Shown here: positions 34,676 through 43,571 of the stretch, piece after piece
Position numbering within the stretch: position 1 is the stretch's first letter
Layout: each line of letters opens with the position of its first letter
Assembly (NCBI GenBank): GCA_014802325.1
Contig: JAAVCK010000019.1
Coordinates: 62,001 to 126,000 of the forward strand
From: Bacteroides sp.
Lineage (GTDB): Bacteria > Bacteroidota > Bacteroidia > Bacteroidales > Muribaculaceae
DNA length: 64,000 nucleotides
Reading direction: 5' to 3'
Translations under genes and position numbers: made by a program
Notes under the pieces: generated by a model
Seen by the model: the letters and a program-made list of their open reading frames with translations, nothing else
Database searches by the model: none
What the model was told of the DNA's origin: nothing

Positions 34676-35281
34676 ATGAAAAAAATATTGCTCCTTATTT
34701 CCGCCGCTGTCGCCACCGTAATGACATCGTGCTCATCATGCAGCAGCGAACCTTCTCATAATATCGTGGTGACAGACTGTATATCCGTCAACAAAGTACT
34801 CGCCAACGCCCCGGAGCTTGTCGACTCCATCATAGAAATCAATGGTCAGTGTGCTCACATCTGTGATTATACTTCCTACACTGCCTACATCATGGGCGCT
34901 GACTCGGCGCTGATACGATGTGTGGCTACTCCCGGCATAGGAGGATTCTTTCCCGACAGTCTTGAAAAGAAGGAAGTGATATTCACAGGAATGTTTCGCG
35001 ACCAGCACCTCAACATAGAGGGTATCCTCAATCTTGACGAACAATACAAGATGCACGTGCAGATACTTCGTGACTACAATATGGACGACGAGACACAGAT
35101 GCTCGACTCTCACCGCCGCTGTGAATACGAACGCAAATATCGCGGACAGGAAGGTGTGGTGTTCTTCGACGAATCGACTCAGAACTATCGCGAACGCATC
35201 GAAAAGCGCATAGCTGAAGAGGGAAAGGACTATCTTACCTTCTATTATCTCGAAGTAAATTCATATCAAATCGTTGAATAA
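34676..35281 (+). CDS. Predicted lipoprotein of unknown function
   Basis: 201 aa. A signal peptide MKKILLLISAAVATVM is followed by a lipobox TSC (C19) in a Cys/Ser-rich stretch (CSSCSS). The mature part has an OB-fold-like feel (VLANAPELVDSIIEINGQC, then CDYTSYTAYIMGAD, then KKEVIFTGMF) and a charged helical C-terminus. Two conserved-looking cysteines (AHICDY and IRCVAT) could matter in the periplasm. I do not recognise the family. Followed 14 bases later by the DUF695 gene. Confidence 0.75.
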   Translation: MKKILLLISAAVATVMTSCSSCSSEPSHNIVVTDCISVNKVLANAPELVDSIIEINGQCAHICDYTSYTAYIMGADSALIRCVATPGIGGFFPDSLEKKEVIFTGMFRDQHLNIEGILNLDEQYKMHVQILRDYNMDDETQMLDSHRRCEYERKYRGQEGVVFFDESTQNYRERIEKRIAEEGKDYLTFYYLEVNSYQIVE

Positions 35282-35295
35282 CCGGTCAAAAATAT

Positions 35296-35727
35296 ATGAT
35301 TGAACAGAACAGTAACTGGTGGACCGCTCCGGCCGAAGCCGATAATGGCAGGCTCGTGATGGTGTCAGGACGAACCGACATAGAAAAATTCCGCGCAAAC
35401 CCCCGCTTCAATATCCGCGTCGAAGTGGCATGGCCATACGAAGGCGACGCGTCAGGAATGCCCGACGATGAACTGTCGCGACTCATGGAGCAGGTGCAGA
35501 ACGCGCTCCAGGAATCGTTTCGCAAAGATCCTGTCGCCGTGCTTACAGGCGTGTTTACGGGCGATAACGAACGTACGTGGGTATTCTATACCCTGAGCAC
35601 TCACATCTTCGGGCGAAAACTCAACGAAGCACTTGCTGATCTGCCTCTGCTGCCTCTGAAGATTTCGGCGGAGAACGACCCTGAATGGCTCGCCTACGAT
35701 GAAATGAATCAATGCCGTATCAACTGA
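35296..35727 (+). CDS. DUF695 domain-containing protein
   Basis: 143 aa, soluble. WWTAPAEAD, RVEVAWPYEG, the GMPDDELSRLMEQVQNAL helix and VFTGDNERTWVFYT follow the DUF695 pattern (a small alpha/beta domain of unknown function). No signal peptide. It lies between the lipoprotein gene and lgt with short gaps, so the three may be one transcript. Confidence 0.8.
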   Translation: MIEQNSNWWTAPAEADNGRLVMVSGRTDIEKFRANPRFNIRVEVAWPYEGDASGMPDDELSRLMEQVQNALQESFRKDPVAVLTGVFTGDNERTWVFYTLSTHIFGRKLNEALADLPLLPLKISAENDPEWLAYDEMNQCRIN

Positions 35728-35744
35728 TATAACTCTACACCTAC

Positions 35745-36614
35745 ATGTTCAACTCCATATTGCAGTATATCACTTGGGACGTAAGTCCGTTTCTCTACGA
35801 CGGTTTCATTCAGATCCGTTGGTATAGTCTTGCGTTCATGATAGGCTTCATCATAGGCTATGAAATCGAAGCTCGAATCTACAAGCATGAAGGAGCGCCC
35901 GAGAGCTGGCTCAGCATCCTGCTGATATGGACAGTGTTGGGCACCATAATCGGAGCACGTCTCGGACACGTGTTTTTCTATGAGTGGGACTATTACAAGA
36001 CCGACCCGATGGCAATACTATACGTATGGCAGGGCGGCCTTGCCAGCCACGGCGGTACGATAGGCGTGATGATAGGCGTATTTTGCTACTCCTGGTTCAC
36101 CACAAAGCGAAATCCCATATGGGCTTTCGACCGTCTGGTGATTCCAATCGCCCTGGTAGGAGGACTGATACGTCTGGGCAATCTCATGAACTCTGAGATC
36201 TTCGGCCACGCCACCGATCTGCCTTGGGGCTTCATGTTTGTGCGCTCGCGCGAGTGGCATACGCTCTACGAAGGAATGGCATGCCACCCTACTCAGCTAT
36301 ATGAAGCCGCGTGCTACTTTGCGCTTTTCGCACTGCTGATGTGGATGTATTGGAAGAAAAATGCCGAGTGCCGTCCCGGCTTGATATTCGGTATTTTCTT
36401 CATCGGTATTTTCCTGCCCCGTTTTCTGATTGAGTTTATCAAGAATGATCAGGTAGCCTTTGAGTCGACCATGACTCTTAATATGGGTCAGTGGCTCAGT
36501 ATACCCTTCATATTACTCGGTATAGGCCTGGTGATTTACGCTATGACCCATCCGAAAGTCCATATCGACTTCCCTGACAAATTTGCCGAGCAGCTCAATA
36601 AGAGCCGAAAGTAA
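35745..36614 (+). CDS. lgt: Prolipoprotein diacylglyceryl transferase
   Basis: Attaches diacylglycerol to the lipobox cysteine, the first step of lipoprotein maturation. 289 aa with seven predicted transmembrane helices. It has the Lgt motifs IRWYSLAF, GARLGHVFFYEWDYY, GGLASHGGTIG and the signature HPTQLYEA. Its stop (36612-36614) abuts the stop of the convergent DUF4230 gene at 36615 with no base between, so no terminator fits there. Confidence 0.95.
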   Translation: MFNSILQYITWDVSPFLYDGFIQIRWYSLAFMIGFIIGYEIEARIYKHEGAPESWLSILLIWTVLGTIIGARLGHVFFYEWDYYKTDPMAILYVWQGGLASHGGTIGVMIGVFCYSWFTTKRNPIWAFDRLVIPIALVGGLIRLGNLMNSEIFGHATDLPWGFMFVRSREWHTLYEGMACHPTQLYEAACYFALFALLMWMYWKKNAECRPGLIFGIFFIGIFLPRFLIEFIKNDQVAFESTMTLNMGQWLSIPFILLGIGLVIYAMTHPKVHIDFPDKFAEQLNKSRK

Positions 36615-37214
36615 TCACTTACGAAGATATTGATGATAGTAAGCTCCTTTAGGAGTGGGATCATCGACTACCACGGGCTTGCGATACACCTTTTCCAGAA
36701 GAGACCGGAGATTCTGCGCTCCTTCGGTGCGGGCTCGCTCTATGACCCCTTCGCTATAAAGATGTCGCATCGACTTACGTCTGATGCGTGCTTTCACAGC
36801 ATTTTCCTCTTCGAGTGTGAACTTATCGCTGCGCAGCATAGACAGCGCACCTATAGCCTTAGTGTCTATGACCTCCCACGACTTATCATCGGTAGCTTCA
36901 TAAAGCTCCACAATCTCCGGAGATAGTGTGACCTTTATAGTATCGCCGTCGGCATCAACCTTCAAATTATCAATATCAAACCCCACACTACCCCTCTGCT
37001 TCTGAATAGCAAATATCACCTTGCTGTGGATGGTATCAAGCACGGGAATCTCGCTGAAAAATTCGGTAGTGCACAGTCGGGCCATGGTCTCAATCTTATT
37101 GACGCGACTTTTACGCACTTCCACCTCATCGGGTTCGGAATAACTGTAATATAAAACGCCCAGCCCTAAAAGAGCAGCAAAAATACAGAACAATGATACG
37201 GCAACATATTTCAT
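36615..37214 (-). CDS. DUF4230 family protein (second of a tandem pair)
   Basis: 199 aa. The N-terminal membrane anchor or uncleaved signal (MKYVAVSLFCIFAALLGLGVLYYSY) is followed by a domain with RVNKIETMARLCTTEFF, AIQKQRGSVGFDIDNLKV, IKVTLSPEIVELYE and a long basic helix (KARIRRKSMRHLYSEGVIERARTEG). This is the DUF4230 pattern (stomatin-like/LEA-like membrane-anchored domain, no assigned function). 15 bases downstream of a shorter paralogue. Last gene of the TamB operon. Confidence 0.8.
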   Translation of the reverse strand: MKYVAVSLFCIFAALLGLGVLYYSYSEPDEVEVRKSRVNKIETMARLCTTEFFSEIPVLDTIHSKVIFAIQKQRGSVGFDIDNLKVDADGDTIKVTLSPEIVELYEATDDKSWEVIDTKAIGALSMLRSDKFTLEEENAVKARIRRKSMRHLYSEGVIERARTEGAQNLRSLLEKVYRKPVVVDDPTPKGAYYHQYLRK

Positions 37215-37229
37215 CTGACACTCTTAATT

Positions 37230-37781
37230 TTAAGGTTTGAACTCTATATCGGCCGTATAACCTTCGGCCTCAAATAAGGCAGCTACATACTGACGGGCTT
37301 TACGCCTGGCAGCCTCAGTAAGTTGCTTTTTTATTGCGGGATTATTCTCCACTTCAGCTTTAAATGACGCATTGGCTTTTTCCTTGATCTCGGCACGCTC
37401 CTTTGAATCAAGCTCACTGCGGAGTATCCCGATATTTTCATATTCCTTCCGCATCTGCATGTCACGCCCTGTAATTTCCGTCATTACAGGCGGAAGAGTA
37501 ACCTTGACAGTCTTGTGGGTTTCGTCAAACACAATGTCACCGGTATGGAGTTCTGACAAGTCCACATAGGCACGCAAATATGTGTCGTAGGAATACACGG
37601 CAATTCTCTTTCCGTAGGTATACCAGTTGTCGCTCTCAAATTTAGCAGTTTTAGTGACTGACATGGACGCCAATACCAACTTATCGGCCGACTTGAGTTC
37701 CTGATATATATCCTTGTGGTCAGGCTCGGCGCATGCACTCAGCAGCATCGCGGCCAGAGCGAAAATGACAGTACGGTTCAT
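37230..37781 (-). CDS. DUF4230-like lipoprotein (first of a tandem pair)
   Basis: 183 aa from the ATG at 37781. A longer open frame runs upstream but encodes no signal and overlaps the tamB end. The lipobox is LLSAC (C16). The mature part (LKSADKLVLASMSVTKTAKFES, YSYDTYLRAYVDLSEL, KTVKVTLPPVMTEITG and a Lys/Glu-rich helix) parallels the following DUF4230 protein, which suggests an old duplication. Function unknown; located 31 bases after tamB, so probably an envelope role. Confidence 0.75.
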   Translation of the reverse strand: MNRTVIFALAAMLLSACAEPDHKDIYQELKSADKLVLASMSVTKTAKFESDNWYTYGKRIAVYSYDTYLRAYVDLSELHTGDIVFDETHKTVKVTLPPVMTEITGRDMQMRKEYENIGILRSELDSKERAEIKEKANASFKAEVENNPAIKKQLTEAARRKARQYVAALFEAEGYTADIEFKP

Positions 37782-37812
37782 AATCAATGTATACGATGAG
37801 AGAATAATGTTA

Positions 37813-40800
37813 TTACTGTGTATCCGTATCTTTATCGGCATCGTTATCCGGTTTATTATCCGGAACTGATGACTTCTTAAACAGCCGTCGCAGAGGGCTG
37901 ATAAATTCGAGCCAGTTGTCGAAATCACGCTTGAATACCACACCCACACCCTGCGTGGTGAGAGCGCTTTTCAGATAGTAATTCTGGTCATTATAGCGGT
38001 TATAGGCCTTAAGCGAGATGGAACCTGAACGATTGAGAAGATAACGGATGTCGAAATCACCGATAAAACTGTTGTTGTTGAGCGACTTGTCGCGATAGCC
38101 GAAGTTACCGTTGAGCAACAGGCGATTATTGAGCAGGTGCGACGATAGAGCTACATCCACCTCCACGTCAGAGAAGTCACCGCGGTCGCTTCGGAAATTT
38201 GGAGCTATGCTCCACTTATCGCTAAGCTGGCCGAGCATCGACGACAACTGCGATGAAATGGTAGAGGAAGCGACTGACACAAGTTCGTTTCCTCGGGTGG
38301 CATTCATATAGTCGGGCGTATAGAATCGGTTGAGGGCAAGAAGATAGATAATCTGTCGGCTCATCATTTCCTCAGTAGAAACTATGGATCGGACTTTGCG
38401 GTCAACATCGCGTGTCAGCGTGGGAAATTCAAGGTCAAAATCTATATCGGGCTGTCGCATATCGCCTGTCACGAGAAGCACTGCATTGACAGGCACATTA
38501 GTGCGGTTAAGTTCCTTATCCTGACTGAACGACTCGTCAAGATCTGTCAGATTGGCATTGACCGTATAAGTGGCTTTAAGATCAAGCAGTGCGGCATCGG
38601 GATTACCGTTAAACTTTATCATACTGCCATCTACAAGCGCGAAGTCCTTGATTATTATATCCTGGAGTGTAAAGTTATAGCTGCCGCGATTGATCATATA
38701 ATTACCGAAAATCTTGAAATCGCCGGTCGAGGCATAGTTCATGCGCATGTGACCCTCACCCACAGCGCTGATCTTGTCGCCACTCGCAGGATCCATTATG
38801 ATATTAAGCGTGGCGGCAGGTGTGACATCAAGATTGAAATCGAGCACGTATTCGGTAGGCGGCCCGTCCTCCTCCTGTAAGCGTCGGTTGCGCAAATCGC
38901 GTATTATCAACGGAAGGGGATCAAGTGCCGCTATCGAATCCTTGCGCGCTTTGTCGCGGTCGTGGAATGTAATGAAGTCATAGTCTTCGGCACTCTCCGA
39001 ATTGTCGAGCTTGAGGGTAAACACAGTTCCGGGCGCAGTGCCGATATTCACCCCTATGTTTATCATGCCGGGAATACCCCTAAGCGTCACACCACCCGAG
39101 CCGAACACTCTTCCATACCAAGGATCGGTGGCCATTCGTTCGCTTACGTCATAGCACAACAAATCGCGAGCATCGGTAACGTTGAAACGGAACGTAGCAT
39201 CGTGAAAACTATTGTGCAAGAGTTCGCCTGACAGAAACGCTGTATTACCGAAGCGGTCGCGCAGCTCTAAGTTATCAAAACCTATTCGGCCGGGTACTAT
39301 ATGCACCGAATCGCGTGCCACCGTATATGCCGTATTCGTAAACTTTATGAGCAGGCTGAAGTCTTCGGCAAGCAGATCGCCCGAAAGATTTATGTCATGA
39401 AATGTTCCGAACAGGCGAGCGTTTCCGGAAGCATACCCTCTTACGTCGTCGGCAAATGCATCCATGAAAGGCGTGAGAAATCCTACCGGCAGATGCGAAG
39501 CATCGAAACGGAAATCAAGCATAGAGGCCGCAGGTCGGATCTCGCCGTCGGCTATCGTGTGACGCCCTTCTTCGTCGGAAATATCTGCATATATTGCTAT
39601 ACCTTGAGTTTCAGGAATCCATCGGCTCTTTATCACGGCGTCACCGAGCAATCCGCCGTTGTAACTGAAACCTTTCACACTCAGCTGAGGAGTGAACATC
39701 TTACGGTCAGGTTGAAACAGCTGCGAGGCATAGAAATCGCCGGTGGCGATACCACCGAATGTGACATGATTTATTCCCAGTGTCTCAAATACGTATCCGA
39801 GATCAATATTTCTGAGTTTTACCGCCAGCAAATCAGTTGAGTCAGGCGTGACGGCTCCGTTGACAGAGAGTTGCTGACCGCTTCGCGCTATATTGAAATT
39901 ATCCACCACGATGCGTCCGGGCGTAAGTGAGATACGCGATGGCGAAACATTCCACACCGTATCATTGAACACAATGCGGGAGTCAAGCACATCAAACTTG
40001 CCACAAAGCGGATTATCAGCCTCTGTGGAGTCGCGATACACTACCGAACCGACGCGCAGCGCTCCGTCAAACGTGGCGGGAGCTTCAATATGCCAGTTAA
40101 GCCCTGTGAGCAGACTATCCACTCCCCCTCCCGCATTGACCGACAGTGTCATCGGTCCGTATTTCGATGGCATGAGGGTAGATGCAGTGAGCCGTGAGCG
40201 TCGTTCCGAAGCATCAAGTTCTGCCGAAAGCGCGGTACGCTCTATCAGTTTCCCTTTTTGCCATATATAGGGAGCGTCAAGGTTCAGATCTAACTTTCCG
40301 ACTGCATTGTCGACTGCACCCCAAAGTCTGACATCGTCGATAAACTCTAACGGTACATTGAAATACCTGCACACCGACGAATCCGGTTTAAGCGTCAGCC
40401 CGAAAGACATGGCACCTGCATCAGTCACTTCATTATTGTCATATGGCATCAGCGACGGATAGAGACTTGAAATAATATGTCGGACGGAGGGAATGAGAAC
40501 CGAAGGCGCCATGCCTCCCGATATGTTTCCTTCTATAAAGTCACCACCTATGGAGAATGTGGCTATGCTGTCCATACGGACCATTGAGGCAGTCAGTAAG
40601 TCTATGTGCAATGATCGGTCGCGTTCGCTATCGGTCATATAAATATCGCTCAACTTCACGGTACCGGAAAGGTTGTCAATACTACTACCGCTCACATCTC
40701 CCACGAGAGTCAGTCCACACATAGTATTGGCCATCAGTCCGCGAGAGATAAATGCCGACAGGTCGATATTATCAAACTGTCCCACAACCTTCACCGCAGG

Positions 40801-42369
40801 TATATAACCCGAAAAATCGCCCACTGCGCTGAGCCGTGTAGCAAAATCCACATCCGTTGACGTCACATCGGCCGATATGCGGCGGTCGTCCATCCGGGCT
40901 GCTACGGTAAGATTGTTGATAACATGTCCGTTGACGGCTATGTCTGAGAGCGTGGCATCAATCTTGCCATCGGTATCGATACCTGCCACATCCGCTCGGC
41001 CCTCTACCTTACCTGAAATCCGGCTAAGGCTGAATGACTTATCACCCAAAATCACGTCGGGTGAAAAATCGGCGAACGATATAGCACCGTCTACGATGTT
41101 TCTTCCCTCGCCCGATACATAGTCGGCCACTATGTCCACCACACCGGCATCACTCGAAAGAGAACCGTCAAATCCTCCGCTCAGAGGCGAAACCGTAAGA
41201 GAGCCTCGCCCCATGAGATCCACGGTTCCGAGTCGGCCAATCAGATTGCTCCGTGATTCGGATATTCCGGCGAAAGCATCTGCCACGGCTGCGGAAAAAG
41301 CGGGTGTGACGATAAGATTTATCCGGTCGAGTTCGGCATGAATTGGTCCGTCGCCGGCTACCATGTCATATACCGAACCGGATATATTGACCGACAGTTC
41401 ACTATCAGGAGTGTCGAGATTAAGCCGGCGCACACGCAGATGCTCCAGCGTGCCATCGACTTCTATATCTGTTTCGATACCTGTGGTTAACGTGGAAAGC
41501 GCAGGCAGGAGCGGGGAGAAATCAGAGGGACGAATCACCGTGCCTGGAAGAGTGGATAAGGCAACCTCAGCACCGGAAAGGTCGGCTTGCTTAAGCGAAA
41601 ATAGTGACAAACCGGTGGCGGCAGAATTTATATATATTCGCGACGCGCCAGTATCGAGTCGGAAGTCGGTAATCCCGGTCCCATCACTGTCGGCTCGGAA
41701 ATTTAATCGCAGATTGCTCACTGCCAGCCCGCTGCGGTCGCTCACAGCCAGACGCTTCAACTCAACCTCCACGGCATCATCACTGATTACAGGTATCGTC
41801 ACGTCGGCACGAAATCCGCTGAGAGCTACATGCCGGGGGTCAAACCGCCCCTCCTCTACGGCAGGAGCTGAGAGCACGTTGTAATCCAACGAGCCACCGC
41901 GTATCACCACGGTATTTACAGCCAATTCAAAATGTTTCTTCTTACCGTCGTCTTTGCCTTTCAGTCGGTCAAGAATAGGCTGCACGTTGAGAGGAGAAGC
42001 ATCCGAATCGCGGTAGACATTGAAATGGAAGTCAATAAGTTCAGTATACGATACCACCACACGGCGGTGGATAATCAAGTCTGACAATGATATGCCTGCT
42101 CCGAGATGACCTACGTGAAGAGCCTCCACTCCGGCAGAATCACGCACCACGGCATCAGTGACCGTGACACGATTAAATGGCGCTATCTGTACTTTACCGA
42201 TCTCTACAGGCGTTCCGAGAAGACTCGTCAGCTCGCGCTCGGCCACATCGCGAATGCTGCGCTGCACACCCGGAATGGACAGCACTACATAAAGCGTGAC
42301 CGCTGCTACCGGAATCACCAGCAGCAGCGATACGAATATAAAGCGCAAAAATCTGTAGAGCAGCTTCAC
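37813..42369 (-). CDS. TamB-like translocation/assembly module protein (AsmA-like, DUF490)
   Basis: 1518 aa, the largest gene here. An N-terminal signal anchor (RFLRFIFVSLLLVIPVAAVTLYVVL) is followed by an AsmA-like start (VQRSIRDVAERELTSLLGTPVEIGKV), a long repetitive beta-strand region typical of bridge-like lipid transfer proteins, and a C-terminal DUF490/TamB domain (about 1130-1480: GEGHMRMNYASTGDFKIFGNY, then FTLQDIIIKDFALVDGS). It should span the periplasm, moving phospholipids or helping outer membrane protein assembly. No tamA/bamA-like gene is adjacent, as usual in Bacteroidetes. It is 11 bases downstream of the thioredoxin-fold lipoprotein gene. Confidence 0.9.
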   Translation of the reverse strand: MKLLYRFLRFIFVSLLLVIPVAAVTLYVVLSIPGVQRSIRDVAERELTSLLGTPVEIGKVQIAPFNRVTVTDAVVRDSAGVEALHVGHLGAGISLSDLIIHRRVVVSYTELIDFHFNVYRDSDASPLNVQPILDRLKGKDDGKKKHFELAVNTVVIRGGSLDYNVLSAPAVEEGRFDPRHVALSGFRADVTIPVISDDAVEVELKRLAVSDRSGLAVSNLRLNFRADSDGTGITDFRLDTGASRIYINSAATGLSLFSLKQADLSGAEVALSTLPGTVIRPSDFSPLLPALSTLTTGIETDIEVDGTLEHLRVRRLNLDTPDSELSVNISGSVYDMVAGDGPIHAELDRINLIVTPAFSAAVADAFAGISESRSNLIGRLGTVDLMGRGSLTVSPLSGGFDGSLSSDAGVVDIVADYVSGEGRNIVDGAISFADFSPDVILGDKSFSLSRISGKVEGRADVAGIDTDGKIDATLSDIAVNGHVINNLTVAARMDDRRISADVTSTDVDFATRLSAVGDFSGYIPAVKVVGQFDNIDLSAFISRGLMANTMCGLTLVGDVSGSSIDNLSGTVKLSDIYMTDSERDRSLHIDLLTASMVRMDSIATFSIGGDFIEGNISGGMAPSVLIPSVRHIISSLYPSLMPYDNNEVTDAGAMSFGLTLKPDSSVCRYFNVPLEFIDDVRLWGAVDNAVGKLDLNLDAPYIWQKGKLIERTALSAELDASERRSRLTASTLMPSKYGPMTLSVNAGGGVDSLLTGLNWHIEAPATFDGALRVGSVVYRDSTEADNPLCGKFDVLDSRIVFNDTVWNVSPSRISLTPGRIVVDNFNIARSGQQLSVNGAVTPDSTDLLAVKLRNIDLGYVFETLGINHVTFGGIATGDFYASQLFQPDRKMFTPQLSVKGFSYNGGLLGDAVIKSRWIPETQGIAIYADISDEEGRHTIADGEIRPAASMLDFRFDASHLPVGFLTPFMDAFADDVRGYASGNARLFGTFHDINLSGDLLAEDFSLLIKFTNTAYTVARDSVHIVPGRIGFDNLELRDRFGNTAFLSGELLHNSFHDATFRFNVTDARDLLCYDVSERMATDPWYGRVFGSGGVTLRGIPGMINIGVNIGTAPGTVFTLKLDNSESAEDYDFITFHDRDKARKDSIAALDPLPLIIRDLRNRRLQEEDGPPTEYVLDFNLDVTPAATLNIIMDPASGDKISAVGEGHMRMNYASTGDFKIFGNYMINRGSYNFTLQDIIIKDFALVDGSMIKFNGNPDAALLDLKATYTVNANLTDLDESFSQDKELNRTNVPVNAVLLVTGDMRQPDIDFDLEFPTLTRDVDRKVRSIVSTEEMMSRQIIYLLALNRFYTPDYMNATRGNELVSVASSTISSQLSSMLGQLSDKWSIAPNFRSDRGDFSDVEVDVALSSHLLNNRLLLNGNFGYRDKSLNNNSFIGDFDIRYLLNRSGSISLKAYNRYNDQNYYLKSALTTQGVGVVFKRDFDNWLEFISPLRRLFKKSSVPDNKPDNDADKDTDTQ

Positions 42370-42380
42370 TAACTATGTCT

Positions 42381-43430
42381 CTACATATATTTGGCCACGA
42401 GGGATTCCAGATTACTCAGGTCGGTAACTCGCTCCACTACATCGCCGTTGCGATTGATTATAAACACGGTCGGAATCGATCCTACGTTGTAATCCAAAAG
42501 TACCTGACCGCTGTTGTGAGCATCGTTGATCACGGTCACCCACGGCAGATTGTCGGCAGCGCGTTTCCAGAAATATTCGTCTTCATCTACCGATACCTGA
42601 TAAATCTCCAGGCCGGCATCATGAAATTTCTCATAGATTGAGTTGAGCATCAGATTGAATGCGGGTGACTCCTCGGCGGCATAAGAAGTAAAATTGAGTA
42701 CCACTATCTTACCCTGCTCCGATAATTCATTAAGCGATCGACGCACACCGGCGTTGTCATACAGATTAATTTCCGGCGAACCGATCTCGTTGGCCACCAC
42801 GGAAGTGCCTTTATCTTTTACAAAACGGCTGCTCAGATATAATCGCTTCAGGTATCCGGTGCGCGGATCGGCAGGACGCTGCTCATTGTAGGCATTTGCC
42901 ACGGCTCCTATCGCACGGAGATCCTTCTTTACCGACGGATTAAAGATCGGCTGGCCGGCTACTTTACGGTTGATTACATAATATGCTGTGATCGAAGCCG
43001 GATCGGTAAGAATCAGTCGGCTGAGCTGATTTTTGATTTCATTATCCGATGCTCCGCTGCCAATGATTGAATCTGCTTTCATCATCATATCAGCCTGAGA
43101 TGAGCCGGTGACCATATATCGGTCGCCCTCACGCTTTACAGTCACAGTCTCGATGCTGTCGATAGGGAAATATACGGTGACATTGTCGTTGCGGAGTCGA
43201 TATACATCGGGATAGCCCTGCGCATCATGAGAGTATGAGAAATCGCCCTTTGAGTCAATTTTCACTGAATCAAGCACATACCATCGGCCATTGTCGTTAG
43301 CTTCTACGGCGATCGCACTACCGGCCGAAGGCTCAAGTTGGCCTCTGACAGTCCATTTATTGTCAGTACAGCCCGTGAACACAGACACCCCTAAGGCTGC
43401 CGCGCCTAAAAATATTCTGAAATTATTCAT
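42381..43430 (-). CDS. Thioredoxin-fold (TlpA-like) lipoprotein lacking the CXXC active site, with DUF4369-type N-domain
   Basis: 349 aa. Lipobox FTGC (C21). Residues about 25-125 look like DUF4369 (WTVRGQLEPSAGSAIAVEAND, YPDVYRLRND). The middle is helical. Residues about 215-349 form a thioredoxin/AhpC fold: EINLYDNAGVRRSLNELSEQGKIVVLNF, then YEKFHDAGLEIYQVSVDED, then VGSIPTVFIINRNGDVV. The cis-proline is kept, but where WCxxC is expected the protein reads TSYAAEESP, with no cysteine. It can therefore not be a standard thiol-disulfide oxidoreductase. Its stop is 11 bases before tamB. Confidence 0.85.
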   Translation of the reverse strand: MNNFRIFLGAAALGVSVFTGCTDNKWTVRGQLEPSAGSAIAVEANDNGRWYVLDSVKIDSKGDFSYSHDAQGYPDVYRLRNDNVTVYFPIDSIETVTVKREGDRYMVTGSSQADMMMKADSIIGSGASDNEIKNQLSRLILTDPASITAYYVINRKVAGQPIFNPSVKKDLRAIGAVANAYNEQRPADPRTGYLKRLYLSSRFVKDKGTSVVANEIGSPEINLYDNAGVRRSLNELSEQGKIVVLNFTSYAAEESPAFNLMLNSIYEKFHDAGLEIYQVSVDEDEYFWKRAADNLPWVTVINDAHNSGQVLLDYNVGSIPTVFIINRNGDVVERVTDLSNLESLVAKYM

Positions 43431-43509
43431 AAGTCTTGTCGATAATTTAATACGTCTACAAAATTACGCATTTTTTTAATAATGTATATGACGATAGGCC
43501 AATAATTTT

Positions 43510-43539
43510 TTGTCATCTCGATATTATTGTCTACATTTG
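43510..43539 (+). promoter_or_regulatory. Bacteroidetes-type promoter of glgB
   Basis: TTG at 43510-43512, a 19-base spacer, TACATTTG at 43532-43539. Transcription from about 43543 excludes the in-frame TTG at 43527 as start and supports the GTG at 43572. Confidence 0.7.
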
Positions 43540-43571
43540 TAAACGTTTCACCTCGTAATCATCATTCAACA

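Noticed and set aside
37782-37949. N-terminal extension of the shorter DUF4230 gene up to 37949
   Set aside because: The extension encodes no signal peptide and overlaps the end of tamB; the ATG at 37781 gives a clean lipoprotein signal.
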